Positions 1 through 12,688 are shown, numbered from the stretch's first letter. The stretch is DNA of 64,000 nucleotides from Wurfbainia villosa (GCA_025175895.1 JAKLTH010000216.1:120001-184000); one strand, 5' to 3'. The notes: generated from the letters alone by a model not told the origin. Made by a program: numbers and translations.

Positions 1-1384
1 ATGGCATGACGATTATATCTTCCACTCGTCCAAAGCATATCACATAGACAAAATGATCACATAGACCAATAAAAGATATTTAGTCACATAGACTAAATAG
101 AGCCGGAGTCATTAGTCCCAAATGACTAATAGAAATATCCAGTCACATAAACCAGAATCGTGTCGGAGACCATAGTCCCAAAAGACTAATTGAACAAATA
201 TAATAGTCACAAAGACTATTAGAACAATCAATTCATACTTAGAAAAATGGCTCGTCTGCGGCTGAAACACCTTTGAAGTAATTGATGCACCTTACATAAC
301 TGCTCATAGAGAGATCAATGCTAAGAAAAGTTGTTACGCCTAACTTAGCCGCTCTTCAAATGGTACATAACCATTCTCTGAATGACACATAGTCACTCAC
401 CTGATGACCCATTGTCATCCTCCAGGTGGCTCCCAGCCTTTATCAGGTGGTACTGAACCTTTCTCCTAGTGGTACTTAACAGTTTTCTTGAATAAAATGT
501 CTTGCTATTTGTCCAGATTAAATAATCTCCACTTACATTAATATGAACATCTCTAATCCCTCATAATGACTATCAAGTCAAGAGCATATTATATATTCTC
601 AATATTCACAAATATTTCCATACATAACAGAAATGGATCGACCAGTGAACAATTTTCAAAGAATGTAAACATATTTAATCTTCTTTTTTAGTGTGAATCC
701 ATTCATTTTAATCAGTCACTTTCCTAGTCATGTTTCATAAACCGAATCATTCATAGTCAATAGATTTACATGCTAAAGTAGCAGACCCTGATTAAAACTT
801 CAAGCAGACACCTAAATAGTCACAAAGGGCAAATGTTGAGATCAACATATAATCTCAAAGGTCTCACATAGTAGAGAAGCAGGGATCCTTTCTCCTACTA
901 CTCTTATTATCGCTTTAGCACACGTGGTATGAATCACATGTTACGATGTTATTCTCTTTATCAATAAAGAGCGCATGTTCAACATCGTACAGATCTTGAT
1001 TCCGACATTCCAAATGTCTAATCCTGAATTCAACATATGAATTCTAGTCTGGCTCATTAAACAGGTATAGTAAATGATGAAAACATTTACTTCGATCACT
1101 TTTCTTAAATGATCTTATTTTGATATATATATCAAGACGATCCTAACTTATAGGTATGTATCCTATACATATAGCTTCCAAAGTTATTCTATAAGCAATA
1201 GTCTTACCCCTATTCGTACATAACAAATAGAGATGATTGTCCATGTGAGAGGATCAATCACTATATGTCAACATGCTTACCGAGATCTTATTAGAATGTA
1301 ACATCATCACATACACTGAATAAATTATAGCTTGTATTAAAAATAATAATCAAATTATAATATCCGATTGTCATTACAAAACTG
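1..1384 (-). other. Long 3' noncoding region of Copia-1
   Basis: About 1.4 kb between the pol stop and the (off-window) 3' LTR has no credible reading frame. Its first 400 bases carry many short inverted motifs of the form TAGTC-A-CATA-GACTA, for example near 72-100, 113-130 and 200-222. The region is recognisably conserved in Copia-2 (39656-40693), including the blocks around 700-960, so it is a genuine element component and not random flank. Function unknown. Confidence 0.7.
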
Positions 1385-4300
1385 TTACATTCTACGAAGT
1401 CCCATAGACTTTACATGCTCATTAAATGACTCTCTAATCATTGGCTTAGTAAAAGGATCTGCAAGCATAGCTCGAGTAGGGATATACTCAAGAATAATCT
1501 TCTTCTTAGTAACAATATCCCTGATAAAGTTGTACTTTATAGCAATGTGCTTACCTTTGTTGTGATATTTGGGATCCTTAGAGAAAACTATAGTAGCTTG
1601 ACTGTCACAATAGACAATCATTGGACTTCTACTGTCTTCAGCAATCTTCAGATGCTTCAGGAACCTCCTTAACTAGATCGCTTCTTGTACAACTGCCGAA
1701 CATGCCATATATTCAGCTTCCATGGTTGATAAGGCCACACAGGCCTATTTCTTGTTGTTCCAAGAGATGGCGCCACCATTCAACAAGAAGATATAACCTG
1801 ATGTAGATTTTCTATCATCCAGGTCCCCAGTCCAATCTGCATCTGAATATCCTTTCAGGCTTATATATGATCCTTGATAATAGAGATTGTAATCTTTCGT
1901 CGCTTTCAGATATCTGAATATCCTTTTCACTGCCTTCCAATGTCTCGGTCATGGGTTTGACTGAAAACGACTGACTAAGCCAATAACATAGCTGATATCG
2001 GGACGAATACACAACATATTGTACATTAAACTACCAACAGCACTGGTATATGGTTTTTTATTCATCTCGGCTATTTCATTAAGAGTTTTGGGACTTATAC
2101 TCTTGCTCAGAACAGTACCTTTTACAATAGGTGTCTGTTCACTGTTGCAATTAGACATGCTGAAATGTTGTAACATCTTATTTATATAAGACTCTTGAGA
2201 CAAACCCAAAAGTCTCTTAGATCGATCTCTGATGATCTTTACTCCTAAGATGTACTCGACTTCTCCCATATCTATTGTGTCAAATTGTGATGAAAGCCAC
2301 TTTTTGACTTCTGTCACAAAACCTATGTCATTTCCTTCAATCAGTATATCATCAATATATAATGATAAAATGACATACTTTCCTTTATCCTTCTTTAGGA
2401 AAACGCAATGATCCTCATTGATCATTTCGAAACCATAAGATAAAACCACTTCGTTAAATCTTATGTTCCACTGTCTTGATGCTTGCTTTAGCCTATATAT
2501 AGATTTCTTCAATCTACATACTTTATCTTCTTGGCCTTCAGCAACGAAACCTTCTGGTTGGACCATATAGATTTCCTCATCAAGCTCACCGTTAAGGAAA
2601 GCGATTTTTACATCCATTTGATGTAACTCAAAGTCATAATACGTCACTAAAGCCAAAATAACTCGGATTGACACAAACTTTACTACGGGAGAAAATGTCT
2701 CCTCAAAGTCAATACCCTCCAATTGGATAAATCCTTTTGCAACTAGACGAGCTTTGTATCGGTATATCGATCCATCAATTTTCCTCTTTATTTTGAGAAT
2801 TCATTTATTTCCAATAGCCCTTCGACCAGGAGGAAGATCGACTAACTCCCAAACATGATTCTTAATCATTGACTCTATTTCCTCAACCATTACAACTTTC
2901 CACTTTTCTTTAGCTCTAGAGCCTAGAGCTTCCTTTACTGACTGAGATTCCTCATCGTCAACAGGGAGTGTCATTATTGCCTCATTCTCAATATCAAATC
3001 TCTTCTTAGGTTTGATCTTACGAATATTTTTTCGTAAGTTGGGCTGATGAGAAGTCACCCTGTGATTAGGCAAAGTACTCCCACTGGGTTGACTAGTTCC
3101 AGGTATCCCATTAGACATCTGTCCAGTTGATAACGACTCTTCCTCCTCAAATAGAGGAACTGTCTTATCAACTTCATCTCTAGCTGGGAACTCAGTTTCG
3201 AGCAAAGTAGCATCTCTCGAATCCAATTCGGAGATTATTCCATCTGATTGCTCACCTATGAAAACATAATCTTTTGAAGTATCAGAATATCTTATAAAGA
3301 TACACTTCTTACCTCGAGGTCCTAGTTTTTCATACTTGTAAGAACTGTCATGAACATAGGCAGCCGACTCCAAGGGTCTCAGATTTCCCAAATCTGGTTT
3401 TCTGCCTATCCAATGTTCATATGGGATATATGGAATTGACTTTAAAGGTACTTTGTTAAGTATATAGGCTGCAGCTAGTAATGCATCTCCCCAATAGGAG
3501 ATTGACAAATTAACCTACGCCATCATAGACCTAACCATTTCGAGAAGAGTCTTATTTCTTCTCTCAGTAATCCTATTTTGCTGTAGAGTTCCAGGGATCG
3601 TCAGCTGTCTAATAATCCCTTTATCATTACATATTGTCTTGAACATATCAGACAAATATTCTCTATCACGGTTAGTGCGTAAAGTCTTAACCTTATGTTC
3701 CGTTTGATTCTCAACTTCGTTCATATAACGAATGAAGCAATCCAATGCTTCAGATTTGTGAGGAAACAAATACACATGACCGAAACGAGAGAAATCATCA
3801 ATAAATATAATGAAATAGGAAGCTCCATGTCTAGCCCTCAGATTCATTGGACCACAAATATCCGAATGAATCAATTGCAACAATGACTCTGCCCTAATAG
3901 TCTTACCGAATGGTTTCCTAATTGCTTTTCCAACAAGACAATGCTCACATACAGACAAGCTAATCTTAGCTCGAGAGCCCAATAAACCCTCTTTAGCTAA
4001 CCGATTCATGCGATCTTGTCCTATATGTCCTAATCTAGCATGCCAAATATCATCAGTTATTTCTGCATCACTAGTAAGAGCAATATCTGAAAAACAATTA
4101 TCAATCGCACAATTGTCATTTGGTTCCACATCAAGAACCATAAAACCATTCGTTAAAAAATCATAACCGATTGACACTGAGTCAATCTTGAGTTCAACAC
4201 ACCAACTGTAAAAATTTATACAATACCCTAAATCAAGAAGACAAGTAATTGAAATAAGATTCCTCCGAATCTCAGGAGCATACAAGACATCATGTAGAAA

Positions 4301-5386
4301 CAAAGTTCTTCCACCCCGAAGGTTAAGTTTGTAAGTGTCGACTCCTTTGACTTCGACTCTTGCATTGTTTCCTACATATATCCATTTGTTGCCAGCTAGT
4401 ATCCGGCGGTACTCCACATATGTAACTCGCTCCCGAGCTACATGGTTGGTTACTCCCGAATCTATAATCCACAAAGGATAAGAATCAACCAACAATATAG
4501 AACTAGCAACAAAATGCTCAGAAGACAGACTATAAGTTACCTTTCTTGACTCGGTACACTCCCGAGCATAGTGACCCTTCTTGTCACAATTAAAGCAAGT
4601 TACCTTGCTTTTAGGTTTCTTCCCCGTTTTTTTGTTCTTCTTCTTCTTGATTGGGTCTGTCTCACCTGCAACAGCAGCTTCTTTCTTCTTTCCCTTCCCC
4701 TTCTTGAACCATCTCTTTTTCTTGGATCCAGATGATCCAGCAGAACCGGCAGCCAAATAGACTTGGCCAGAAATCCTCGCGGATTCTACTCTCTCCGCCT
4801 CTAACTCAACATTGCGCGAGACATCAGCGAAAGTCTTAATACTCTCGCTGTGAGTAAGAGTCTGCTTCATGGTTTCCCAAGAATCTGGAAGGGATCGAAT
4901 AACTACCTGAACCTGTTGTTCATCTATCAGCTTATGACCGACAGTTCTAAGCTCCCGAATCATATTCGACATCTCCCTGAGATGTTGAACCATAGTGACA
5001 TTCAGGCGCTTCTTGTAGCTATTGAACTTGATCGTCAGCTGTCGAAGCTTGCTCAGATTGACTCCGTTGTGCTTGTCCTTAAGGACAACCCAGACAACAT
5101 GAGCTGAAAGATACGACTCATACTCAAAAACTAGGTCATCTATCATTGAACTAATCAAGATGCCCTTAACAGTGGAGTCTTTCTTCTTCCATGCCTTATA
5201 GGCATCAAGATCTCGTCTGTTTTGTACAGTGGGACCATCTACAGGTTCTACCATGACTTGATTTACAGCTTCTAGAACTTCTTGTTCCTCAAGAACATAC
5301 TGTATCTTAAGGTGTCAGATCTTGTAGTTATCCCCATTGAATTTCTCACCCTTATTGAATTCAGCTATGATGTTTTTAGTTGTCAT
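1385..5386 (-). pseudogene. Copia gag-pol polyprotein (Copia-1), six in-frame stops
   Basis: A single 1,334-codon frame runs from the ATG at 5386 to the stop at 1385 with no frameshift. Domains in order: gag of the UBN2 type; CCHC zinc knuckle CFNCDKKGHYAREC near residue 265; aspartic protease with DSGVTNH (family usually DSGATNH) near residue 310; integrase with an HHCC-like head (WHARLGH) and core HSDICGP and DDFSR; RT with YIDD near residue 1010; RNase H with SDADW near residue 1180 and C-terminal YNFIRD/ADPFTKP motifs. Internal stops interrupt the frame after YKI in gag, after SMMA at the integrase end, and after GNK, QSNP, NNKK and EAI in RT/RNase H. Five of the six fit one C-to-T or G-to-A change in Gln or Trp codons. 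Length matches a full copia polyprotein. Non-functional as it stands but structurally nearly complete. Confidence 0.9.
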
Positions 5387-5801
5387 AACCTAACATAAAT
5401 AAACACATTATTTAGTTATTCAGTGTATGATTTTATGTATGCAATCTACAAATTGACTCAATGTGAATTCGATTTGGTTTACAAAATCAAGTGACAATCC
5501 AATTCCCACTCATCATTTGTATGTTCCAATCGAATCGACTTTGATCAATTACATTACATACATCTCATCTTAACATGATATTATTAAATGAACATTTCAT
5601 TTAAATTGTACTCAATATGAACAAATCAAAGAGCAAAAATATCATGCATCATATAGAGTTAATAGCATAAAATGAACATATCATTAAATTAAACTTGTTG
5701 TACATTGTCAACACATAACAAAGATAACTCTGCTAAGAATGTTACATATAACATTCTTCCTACTCATAACTGAAAAAAAAACTAAATAACTAGATAGATA
5801 A
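5387..5801 (-). other. Copia-1 5' leader (partial)
   Basis: AT-rich noncoding sequence upstream of the gag ATG. It aligns by eye with 52817-53130 of Copia-2, including the block that reads ATTCAG/ACTG followed by an A-run. It ends at 5801, where gypsy LTR sequence starts without a PBS, so the rest of the leader and the 5' LTR are displaced or lost here. Confidence 0.6.
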
Positions 5802-6052
5802 TCGTGGACTTTATTTCTGTATTCGATGTTTTATATACGGTTTTATTACTGTGGACTTGTCAGGTAGTGTACACCTGTATGTTTTTAGTATGTTTGTTGT
5901 GGGTATGTGGTTTATGTTTCTGTTGTGGTTGTTATATTTATGATATGTTGTTGTTGTGGGCCTACGAGCCTTGTATTAACCCGAAATGTTGCCACGTACA
6001 TGGGAGATGTCATCCGTTTGATTTTCGACACGATATACTCTCGGGGCGTGAC
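5802..6052 (+). repeat. G1 5' LTR, 3'-terminal remnant
   Basis: These 251 bases repeat the end of the 3' LTR (about 19290-19539) with a few substitutions, ending GGCGTGACA here against GGCGTGATA there. The first 3.2 kb of the LTR is missing, so the junction at 5801/5802 is a deletion or recombination breakpoint, not an insertion end. Confidence 0.9.
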
Positions 6053-6060
6053 AACTTTAT

Positions 6061-6073
6061 TGGTATCAGAGCC
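6061..6073 (+). other. G1 primer-binding site (initiator tRNA-Met)
   Basis: TGGTATCAGAGCC, complementary to the 3' end of plant initiator tRNA-Met, eight bases after the LTR end. This primes minus-strand DNA synthesis and fixes the LTR boundary. Confidence 0.9.
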
Positions 6074-6276
6074 GAAGGTTCTGTGATGTCATACAATGAT
6101 TTTGTTTTTGAGTCTTAGATTCTCGGGAGTCGGTATATTTTTCGGATTTGATTTTTGTGAGATGGGATTGACAGCGGCATAAACTCCAGGCATCATGAAG
6201 TAAGAATTTCTGATAACTCATATTTCAGATAGTTACTTATCTAAATTTTTTTAACAGGTGTATACAATCAAAGATT

Positions 6277-7621
6277 ATGGCACCTATGTAGACTCGTAGT
6301 AGAGGTCGTCCATCAAGGCGATCCGTCAGAGTTGAGGGACAGGAGGCTGCTACTACTGAGCCCGTTATTCGGGAACAACCTCAGCTTTCCCCTATTGGCG
6401 ATTCGGAGCCTTAGAATCCGGATGTACCACTGACTATGCCAGAGCCTGTAGAGTCCAGTTGGCTCAATGATAAGGCACGGATACTCGTGTTAGCACGTTC
6501 GACCAAGGAAAAGTTCACCTTGTTCCGAGGGGAGTCTGACCCATGGATTGCCCGGTCTTGGCTGAAAAATATAGAAGACACCTTCGAGTACATGAACTGT
6601 ACAGATGTGGAGAAGGTGGGCCTTACTGCATATCATCTCAGAGATCAGACTGTTACTTGGTGGAAATTGCAGAAGGCTCTACTCGGAGAGCGTGGGATTA
6701 CTTGGGCAATCTTTCGAGATGCTTTCTAGAGACAATACTTTCCTTCGGTGTTTTCTACAGCACGTCGTCATGAATTCTTGAGCCTGAAGCAAGGTGATCG
6801 TTCCGTCATGGAGTACAATGCAGAGTTTACCAGACTATCAGAGTTTTGCTCTCATCTGGTAGCACAGGATGCAGATCGGATGTAACAGTTCACACAGGGT
6901 CTTGCTACTTATATACGGAGCCGGATGTCAGGATCTTTCATTACCTCATACAGGGAGGCATTGGACCGCGCCCTCTTCATCGAGATGACTTCCCAACAAA
7001 TTTCCAGGGAGAAGGATATAGAGAAGCAGATGACTAAGGGCAAGCAGCAGAACCAGGTTCAACTCAGGGGGCTCAGAAGAAAGGGGAGCAAAAAGGGACT
7101 ATGCAAGGTGCTGCAGAAGGGTCAGCTAGATCGCAAAAGGGGAGACATCCAGCATCAAAATATTCTGGAGGGTCTCAGAGTAGCCGTAAGGGCCGAAGCA
7201 GGAATGGATGCTATAAATGTGGATCTGAAAGCCACAGAGTATCAGAGTATCCTTTGGAGCAGTCGGTTTTCTATTATTGCAAATAACCTGGTCATACTAG
7301 TCGTGATTGTACACTGAAAGCACAGTTGGAGTTTCCTGATAGCTCCAACAAAGGGAAGAAGTCTACCCAGGCCGGCGGAGAGCGACCGTGGACTCGGACA
7401 TATGGTCGAGCGGCAACGGTACCTCCACCGATTGTACTAGATGCGGTGCCCCTACGGTGATGCCGACAACGATCCAGTATCCTACATCTCCGGTGATCTA
7501 CTATCCAAGAGTATCTGCACCGCAACAGTTCTTACCAGCCAACTCTCAGGGATATCTTATGCCTGCACTAGCGACTCAGCCTCCAGTACCACAGAGTCAG
7601 ATCCAGCCGGAGTGGAGGCAC
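6277..7621 (+). pseudogene. Gypsy gag (G1), with stops and frameshifts
   Basis: Starts at ATG 6277 (MAPM then a TAG where CAG/Gln is expected, followed by TRSRGRPSR). A retrotransposon gag (capsid) domain follows: FRGESDPWIARSWLKNIEDTF at about 6520-6590, then AYHLRDQTVTWW and a VMEYNAEFTRL segment. Near 7207-7315 there are two zinc-knuckle-like stretches, GCYKCGSESHRVSE and a second YYCK..GHTSRDC, the first lacking its last Cys. A Pro/Gln-rich tail runs to the insertion of element A at 7622. At least four stops are visible (6292, 6412, 6727, 6883 regions). The frame resumes at 14163 when element A and one copy of ACTAC are removed. Confidence 0.8.
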
Positions 7622-7626
7622 ACTAC

Positions 7627-8999
7627 TGTTGGTGCAATTGACCCAAGTCACGATTGACCAGACTCGAGTTTGACTCGAGTGATATTTTGATGTTTGACAA
7701 AGTGAGTTGACATTGATGTTTGACATTAATGTCGGTTAATATGTTGGGGAGATTGTTGAAGCAATCGACCCGGGTCATGATTGACCAGACTCAAGTTTGA
7801 CTCGAGGGAGACATTGATGGTTGACTAGGGTTGACCATGTGGTTATTGGAAAAGTCCAAGTCTTGAGTACTTGGTATGGGAAGTCCAAGCATGGGTCTTG
7901 ACAAATGGAAAGTCCAACATGGGTTGGCAAGGGAAAGTCTAAGCTTGAGTCTTGGCATTTGAGAAGTCCAAGGGGATTGATATTGACGGCGTAAAGTCCA
8001 AGCGGGAGTCTTGACAGCATAAGTCCAATGGTTGGCGGCGTAAAGTCCAAGTGGAGTCTTGGCGGCATAAGTCCAATGTGCCTTGGCGGTGTAGACACCG
8101 TTAGTATGACATAGCCGATGGAAGCATCTGGAGCCTAGCGCAATGGATGAACAAGTCATGGATGACTTAGAGGGATCCGAGAGGCGTGAGGCTGATAGAG
8201 GTGGCTAGAAGATTTAAGTCTAGGCTAAGAGTGGTCTAGCAAGTATGGGAGAACCATACTTGGGCTAAAACCTCGTGTTTGAGGTGTGTCAGTCGACTGG
8301 TGACATATGACAGTCGACTGGCTTGAGTCGACTAGAGTTCGACTACAGGTTTAGAGCTGAAATTGCTCTGCGATCATTGCTCATTGAGCGATCGGTGATG
8401 ATGCCCAATGATCGGCTGATTTAATCGCGAGCACGAGAATGCTCCGAGCCATTGTCTCACGAATAGCTGGCATCGGTCATTGGTGACTTATGGCGATCGG
8501 ATCGATGTTAAAAGTAGTTGTTCATGGAGGTTTGGATCAAGCATTTTTCTTGGGCGATTTGAAGGGGAATAGTTGGTGCTTTTCCAGTCCTTCAAGGCTA
8601 GTCCAAGGCAACCAAAAGCAAGCAATCAAAAGAGCATTTGTAAAGTTTTTCTTTGCATAGATTATTGTATTCTTGTTGTATTTGTTTATCTTACTTTGTA
8701 TTATTTAGTGTAATCTTTGTACGAGGTTTTTCCACCTTCGAATTATTCCGAGAAGGAGTTATTGCATAGTGGTGTGTTTGTGGCATCGCTAGGGTTCATA
8801 CGAACTCAATCCGTGGAGCAGGAACCGTTCGGTTCCGAACCACGTTAAATAATTATGTTTGTGATTGTGCTTTTCGTTATTGCTTTATTATCCTTGTTTT
8901 CGCTGCGCTAACGAAATTTATAGACGCGATCACGAACGTATTCTATCGATGCATAGCACGATGCTACTCCCCCCTCTAGCGTTCCAACGATCACCTACA
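7627..8999 (+). repeat. Element A 5' LTR
   Basis: Begins TGTTGGTGCAATTG and ends CACCTACA. It contains nine tandem units of 20-31 bp built on AAGTCCAAG...CTTGGCA (about 7852-8095), a pair of CAGTCGACTG palindromes (about 8290-8325), and a GC-rich U5 segment containing GGTTCCGAACCACGTT near 8833. It is paired with 12689-14162. Confidence 0.9.
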
Positions 9000-9001
9000 A
9001 G

Positions 9002-9014
9002 TGGTATCAGAGCG
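9002..9014 (+). other. Element A primer-binding site
   Basis: TGGTATCAGAGCG two bases after the 5' LTR, matching the initiator tRNA-Met primer complement. Confidence 0.88.
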
Positions 9015-9063
9015 AGGTCACTCTTGAAGTTTAACAACTAAGGGAGCACGCTAGAGGGTGAAG

Positions 9064-10796
9064 ATGGAAGTCCAAGAACAATTAGGTTGGGACATCAACA
9101 CACCGGTGCCCTACACCCTATACGGACGAGAAGGCTTTAATTCTTGGAAGAGAAGAATTGGAGATTTTATTATAATGAGACATTTTGAGGAATGATCCAT
9201 TTTAATGGAGGAATATAGCTATCCAATAGGACCAAAGGGAGGGTTCCTCAAGAAAAAGAGATGGACCGAAGAGCAAGTCCAAGCCTTCGAGAAAAATGAG
9301 AAGGTATTGAAGCTTTTAATTGATTTAATACCTAACAATATCTTGTGCATGTTAGGTAATTATGTATATGCCAAGGAGCTATGGAGCCAAGTGGCCAAGC
9401 TCCATGAAAGTCCATCACCGATCCAAGAGGAAGGGACCAAAGAGGCAAACACATCATCCTCACAAGGAAGTGAGGACTTGGAGGTTGAGAGACGATCAAC
9501 ATCCAAGGAGGAAGAGGAAGTAGAATCGGAGGAGACCTCCACCTCTACTATTGAGGGGGAGGAGATTAGAGCATCGTCAACACCGGAGCAACAAGAAGAG
9601 CCTTCAACATCCGGTAGAGAGGAAGAGCAAGTTCTAGAAACCCTCACCACGGACCTAGGTAACTCAAACATATGTGTTAATAATAAAATGCATATAATAT
9701 ATTTTAAGTGTAGGGAGCAATGACACTACAAGAGTAAGTGTCCTAAAAGGATCAAGAAGTCTCCTCCGGCACCAAAAGTCAAGGATGTCAGTCCCCAAAG
9801 TCAAAGGAGCAAGGAGCATGTCATATGCTTCAAGTGTAACTCAAAAGGACATTACCGGGATCAATACCCAAGGGGGAAGAAGAAGGGACAAGAATGAGTG
9901 ACACATTTAGAGAGAGCCTCTAAGGCAAACCCTAAGGTAAATTTTATTAATGCACCTTCAATTTCTAGGGATAAGAAGCATGTTAGGAATAATTTTAATA
10001 GTCTTGCTATTTATCATAAAGAGCATGCTAGAAATAATAAATATTTTTGTTTAGGTGCTAAGAATGTCCACATAGAAAATAAGGAGAAATTTGGGACTAA
10101 TGTCCCTAAAAATAATTTATCTAAGGACAAATCTAGGTCAAATAACTCAAGACCAATTCTACCTAGGGAATCTATCAAGAAAATAGGAGAACACCTAGGT
10201 CTTAATCCTAAATGGACTAGGCATTTGCCTAGAGGAAAGGACAATGGCCAAAGATCAAACCAAAATTTTAAAATTGAGCAATTATAGATGGAAAATCAAG
10301 CCTTAAGGTCAAGACTGAGAAATTGAAAAAAACCCTAAATAAAATACAAACTCAATTTCAAGGGTCTAATGGTCAAAGTCAAGGGTCAAGATCTCAAAGT
10401 CAATATCTAGGACCTAAAAGACTAAAGTCAACCAAGGGCAAGAAAGGTTTGGGTCACAAACCTAAGCCTAAGGTGACTTATAATAGTATTCCATTTGATT
10501 ATGGAACACAATCTAGGTCTAAGAAGACCAAGGTTACTAGGAAAGTTATCCCTAAGAGTAACGATGGTAAGTGCCTAGTGACTAGGATTTCTAGGAAATC
10601 TAGGGAAGCCACTAAGAAGGTTGCAAGGGGAGTTACCCCTAGAGTCAACTTAGGTAAGACCATAATGACCAAGGCTAACAAGCCTAGGAGGGTCATTAGG
10701 AAGATATCTAGGGAGGTTATCCCTAAGGAATACCTAATTAACCCTAGGAGCTCAAATAGGTTTTGGATTCCTAAGAGCGTGATTGACTCACGCTAG
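9064..10796 (+). pseudogene. SIRE-like copia gag of element A, broken
   Basis: Starts at ATG 9064 (MEVQEQLGWDINTPVPY) and follows the same plan as the element B gag: an N-terminal YPIGPKGGFLKKKRW region, an acidic Ser/Glu-rich middle (about 9420-9650), two zinc knuckles, and a basic C-terminal tail ending SVIDSR at 10796. In-frame stops occur at about 9196 (TGA where B has TGG), 9721, 9895 and 10285, and one frameshift lies near 10310 where B keeps a Leu-rich coiled-coil segment. The second knuckle reads CFKCNSKGHYRDQY, so the final Cys is lost. The gene stops where protease would begin in an autonomous copia element. It is decayed more than B. Confidence 0.85.
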
Positions 10797-12688
10797 ATGG
10801 GATTAGGGTGTGTCAACCTTGATTGGATGAGTAGTTAACTCAATCATAGCAAAGGTGACACTTTAGGTTATTTTCAAGGTTATGGATACTTTGGAAATAG
10901 ATTTGATGTTAAATCCTAAAAGATTTTAGGATGTGCCAATATCATTTAAGAAGGTTGAAAAATCAATTAAATTGGCACAATTTAGGTTTAGAGATTTGTG
11001 TGTCATCTTGGGGTTTTGGCGCACATGGGAGATATTTTGATAATATGGCAAAATGAACATAATCCCAACAAATGACAACTAATATTAAAATTTAGGTATT
11101 ATTATACCTATACTTTTTATATGTCATGCTTTGTTTGTCATATAACATGTCATGACATCATGTTTATTTTTAATCATATAAAATGTCACGATCATGTTTA
11201 GGTTTAAGGTTAATGTCATGTGTTTTTAGATTATATCATATGTCATGACATCATGATCATTGGTCATGCTTACTTTTGCTATCATTTATGCCATGATCAT
11301 TTCATGCATTTAATTTGATTAAAATTGAATTAAGGACCATGTCATGACTTGAAATCCCATTTATAAAGGAATCAAGTAGGGTTGCCTTAGAAAAATACAT
11401 GAAAACCCTAGATTAGGAGAATAAAGCTCACATCTCACATCACATTGACTTTTGTGTGTTTTATACATCTTAGATATATGTGAGATGATATGATATGAGT
11501 TAAGTTCAAGATGCATAGTTTTTGCATATAGATGAACTCAAACTCATGTAAAATCATGTTGTGGATCATTGGAAAAGCTTGTGTACAAGTCATGTGCATT
11601 GAGCCCAAGGAATATGATCCAAAATAAGATTTTGAAAACATTTTAAAATCTTTTTGAAAAACCTTGATGAAGTCTATCTTTTGATAGTAATCACCATTGA
11701 TGAAATTGATACAAAGTGAACTAAAACATTGAAGTTTTTCTTCACTTTTGAATTTTGTATCAATTTCGATATTTTATGGGTAAAATATTTTTCAAGCATT
11801 TTTCACCCATTGTATTGCTTATAAGTAATGTACGTATGAATTTTCACGAATTTTCAAAATACGTAGAATTACTTATGATTTATCAAAATTTGATTCTGAT
11901 AACTGAAATTCGAGAATTTCAGCTATCAGTCGACTACCGCCTGATGGAAGTCGACTGATGATGGGTAGTTCGACTAATAACTGTAAGTAGTCGACTGCCA
12001 GGTTGATTTCGGGAAAACAAGGTTGTTTAGCCCGTGTTCAGCTGCGATTAAGGTCCCTAATCACTTCTAACCCTAGGATATGCTTTGAGAAGAATTATAA
12101 AGGGTGAAAATCCATTGGATATGGATTCGAGAAGTGTCAGGAGAATGTATCAAATTTAAGGTGTGGAAAGTTCAAGTTTGAACTTTGAACCTTATTTTTG
12201 ATGGTTTAGAGTTCCTATTGGCTTAGGGATTTTCCAAGGACATTGTTGGTGCAATGGTCAAGGGGGAGCAAGCCTTTAGGGGGAGGTATCCATTATGGGA
12301 TGATGGATGTATTTTTTCTCTTCTTGAAGGGGAGAAGTTATGGGGAGAATGTCATCAATTGGGAAAATTGATGGATTTTTGATACCCAATTTGGAAATTG
12401 AGAGAGTGAATAGGATTGCCTCTCTTGAGTAATATGAGACTTATCACTAGGAATATGGTAGGCATCCTAGGTATTTTTGGACCAAGGGGGAGATTGTAAG
12501 ATCTCATTGGGACATGAGACATTGACCTCCTTGGAGAGAACCTTTTTGATGTTAGTCAAAAAGGGGGAGAACGTTTTAGGAGAGAATTTATTGAAAGGTA
12601 AGATTACCAATTTGAGAAATTGGTAAGGAAATTTGAGTTAGGGGTCTAACTCAAGGTTGTTTTTGTCAAACATAAAAAAGGGGGAGAT
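10797..12688 (+). other. Element A 3' noncoding internal region and polypurine tract
   Basis: About 1.9 kb with no pol homology in any frame. The sequence is collinear with 46960-48837 of element B. Features: repeated CATGACATCATG words (11140-11290), a cluster of AGTCGACT motifs (about 11928-11995), several GGGGGAG runs, and the 3' polypurine tract AAAAAAGGGGGAGA just before the 3' LTR at 12689. Confidence 0.75.

Larger units (their letters stand above)
1..5801 (-). mobile_element. Ty1/copia retrotransposon Copia-1, 3' LTR outside window
   Basis: Minus-strand copia element in the order gag, protease, integrase, RT, RNase H, which defines Ty1/copia. The 3' LTR should lie just left of base 1: the first bases after about position 17 match the internal sequence immediately following the left LTR of Copia-2 (39656 onward). 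On the right the 5' leader stops abruptly at 5801 against a truncated gypsy LTR. Its 5' leader/gag start resembles 52605-53130 and its 3' noncoding part resembles 39656-40693, so Copia-1 and Copia-2 are one family. The missing 5' end may be the PBS/LTR block at 19540-20864 (inference). Confidence 0.9.

Noticed and set aside
9002..9014. tRNA fragment (TGGTATCAGAGC, also at 6061, 45080 and others)
   Set aside because: Only the primer-binding complement of the tRNA 3' end beside LTRs; no cloverleaf.
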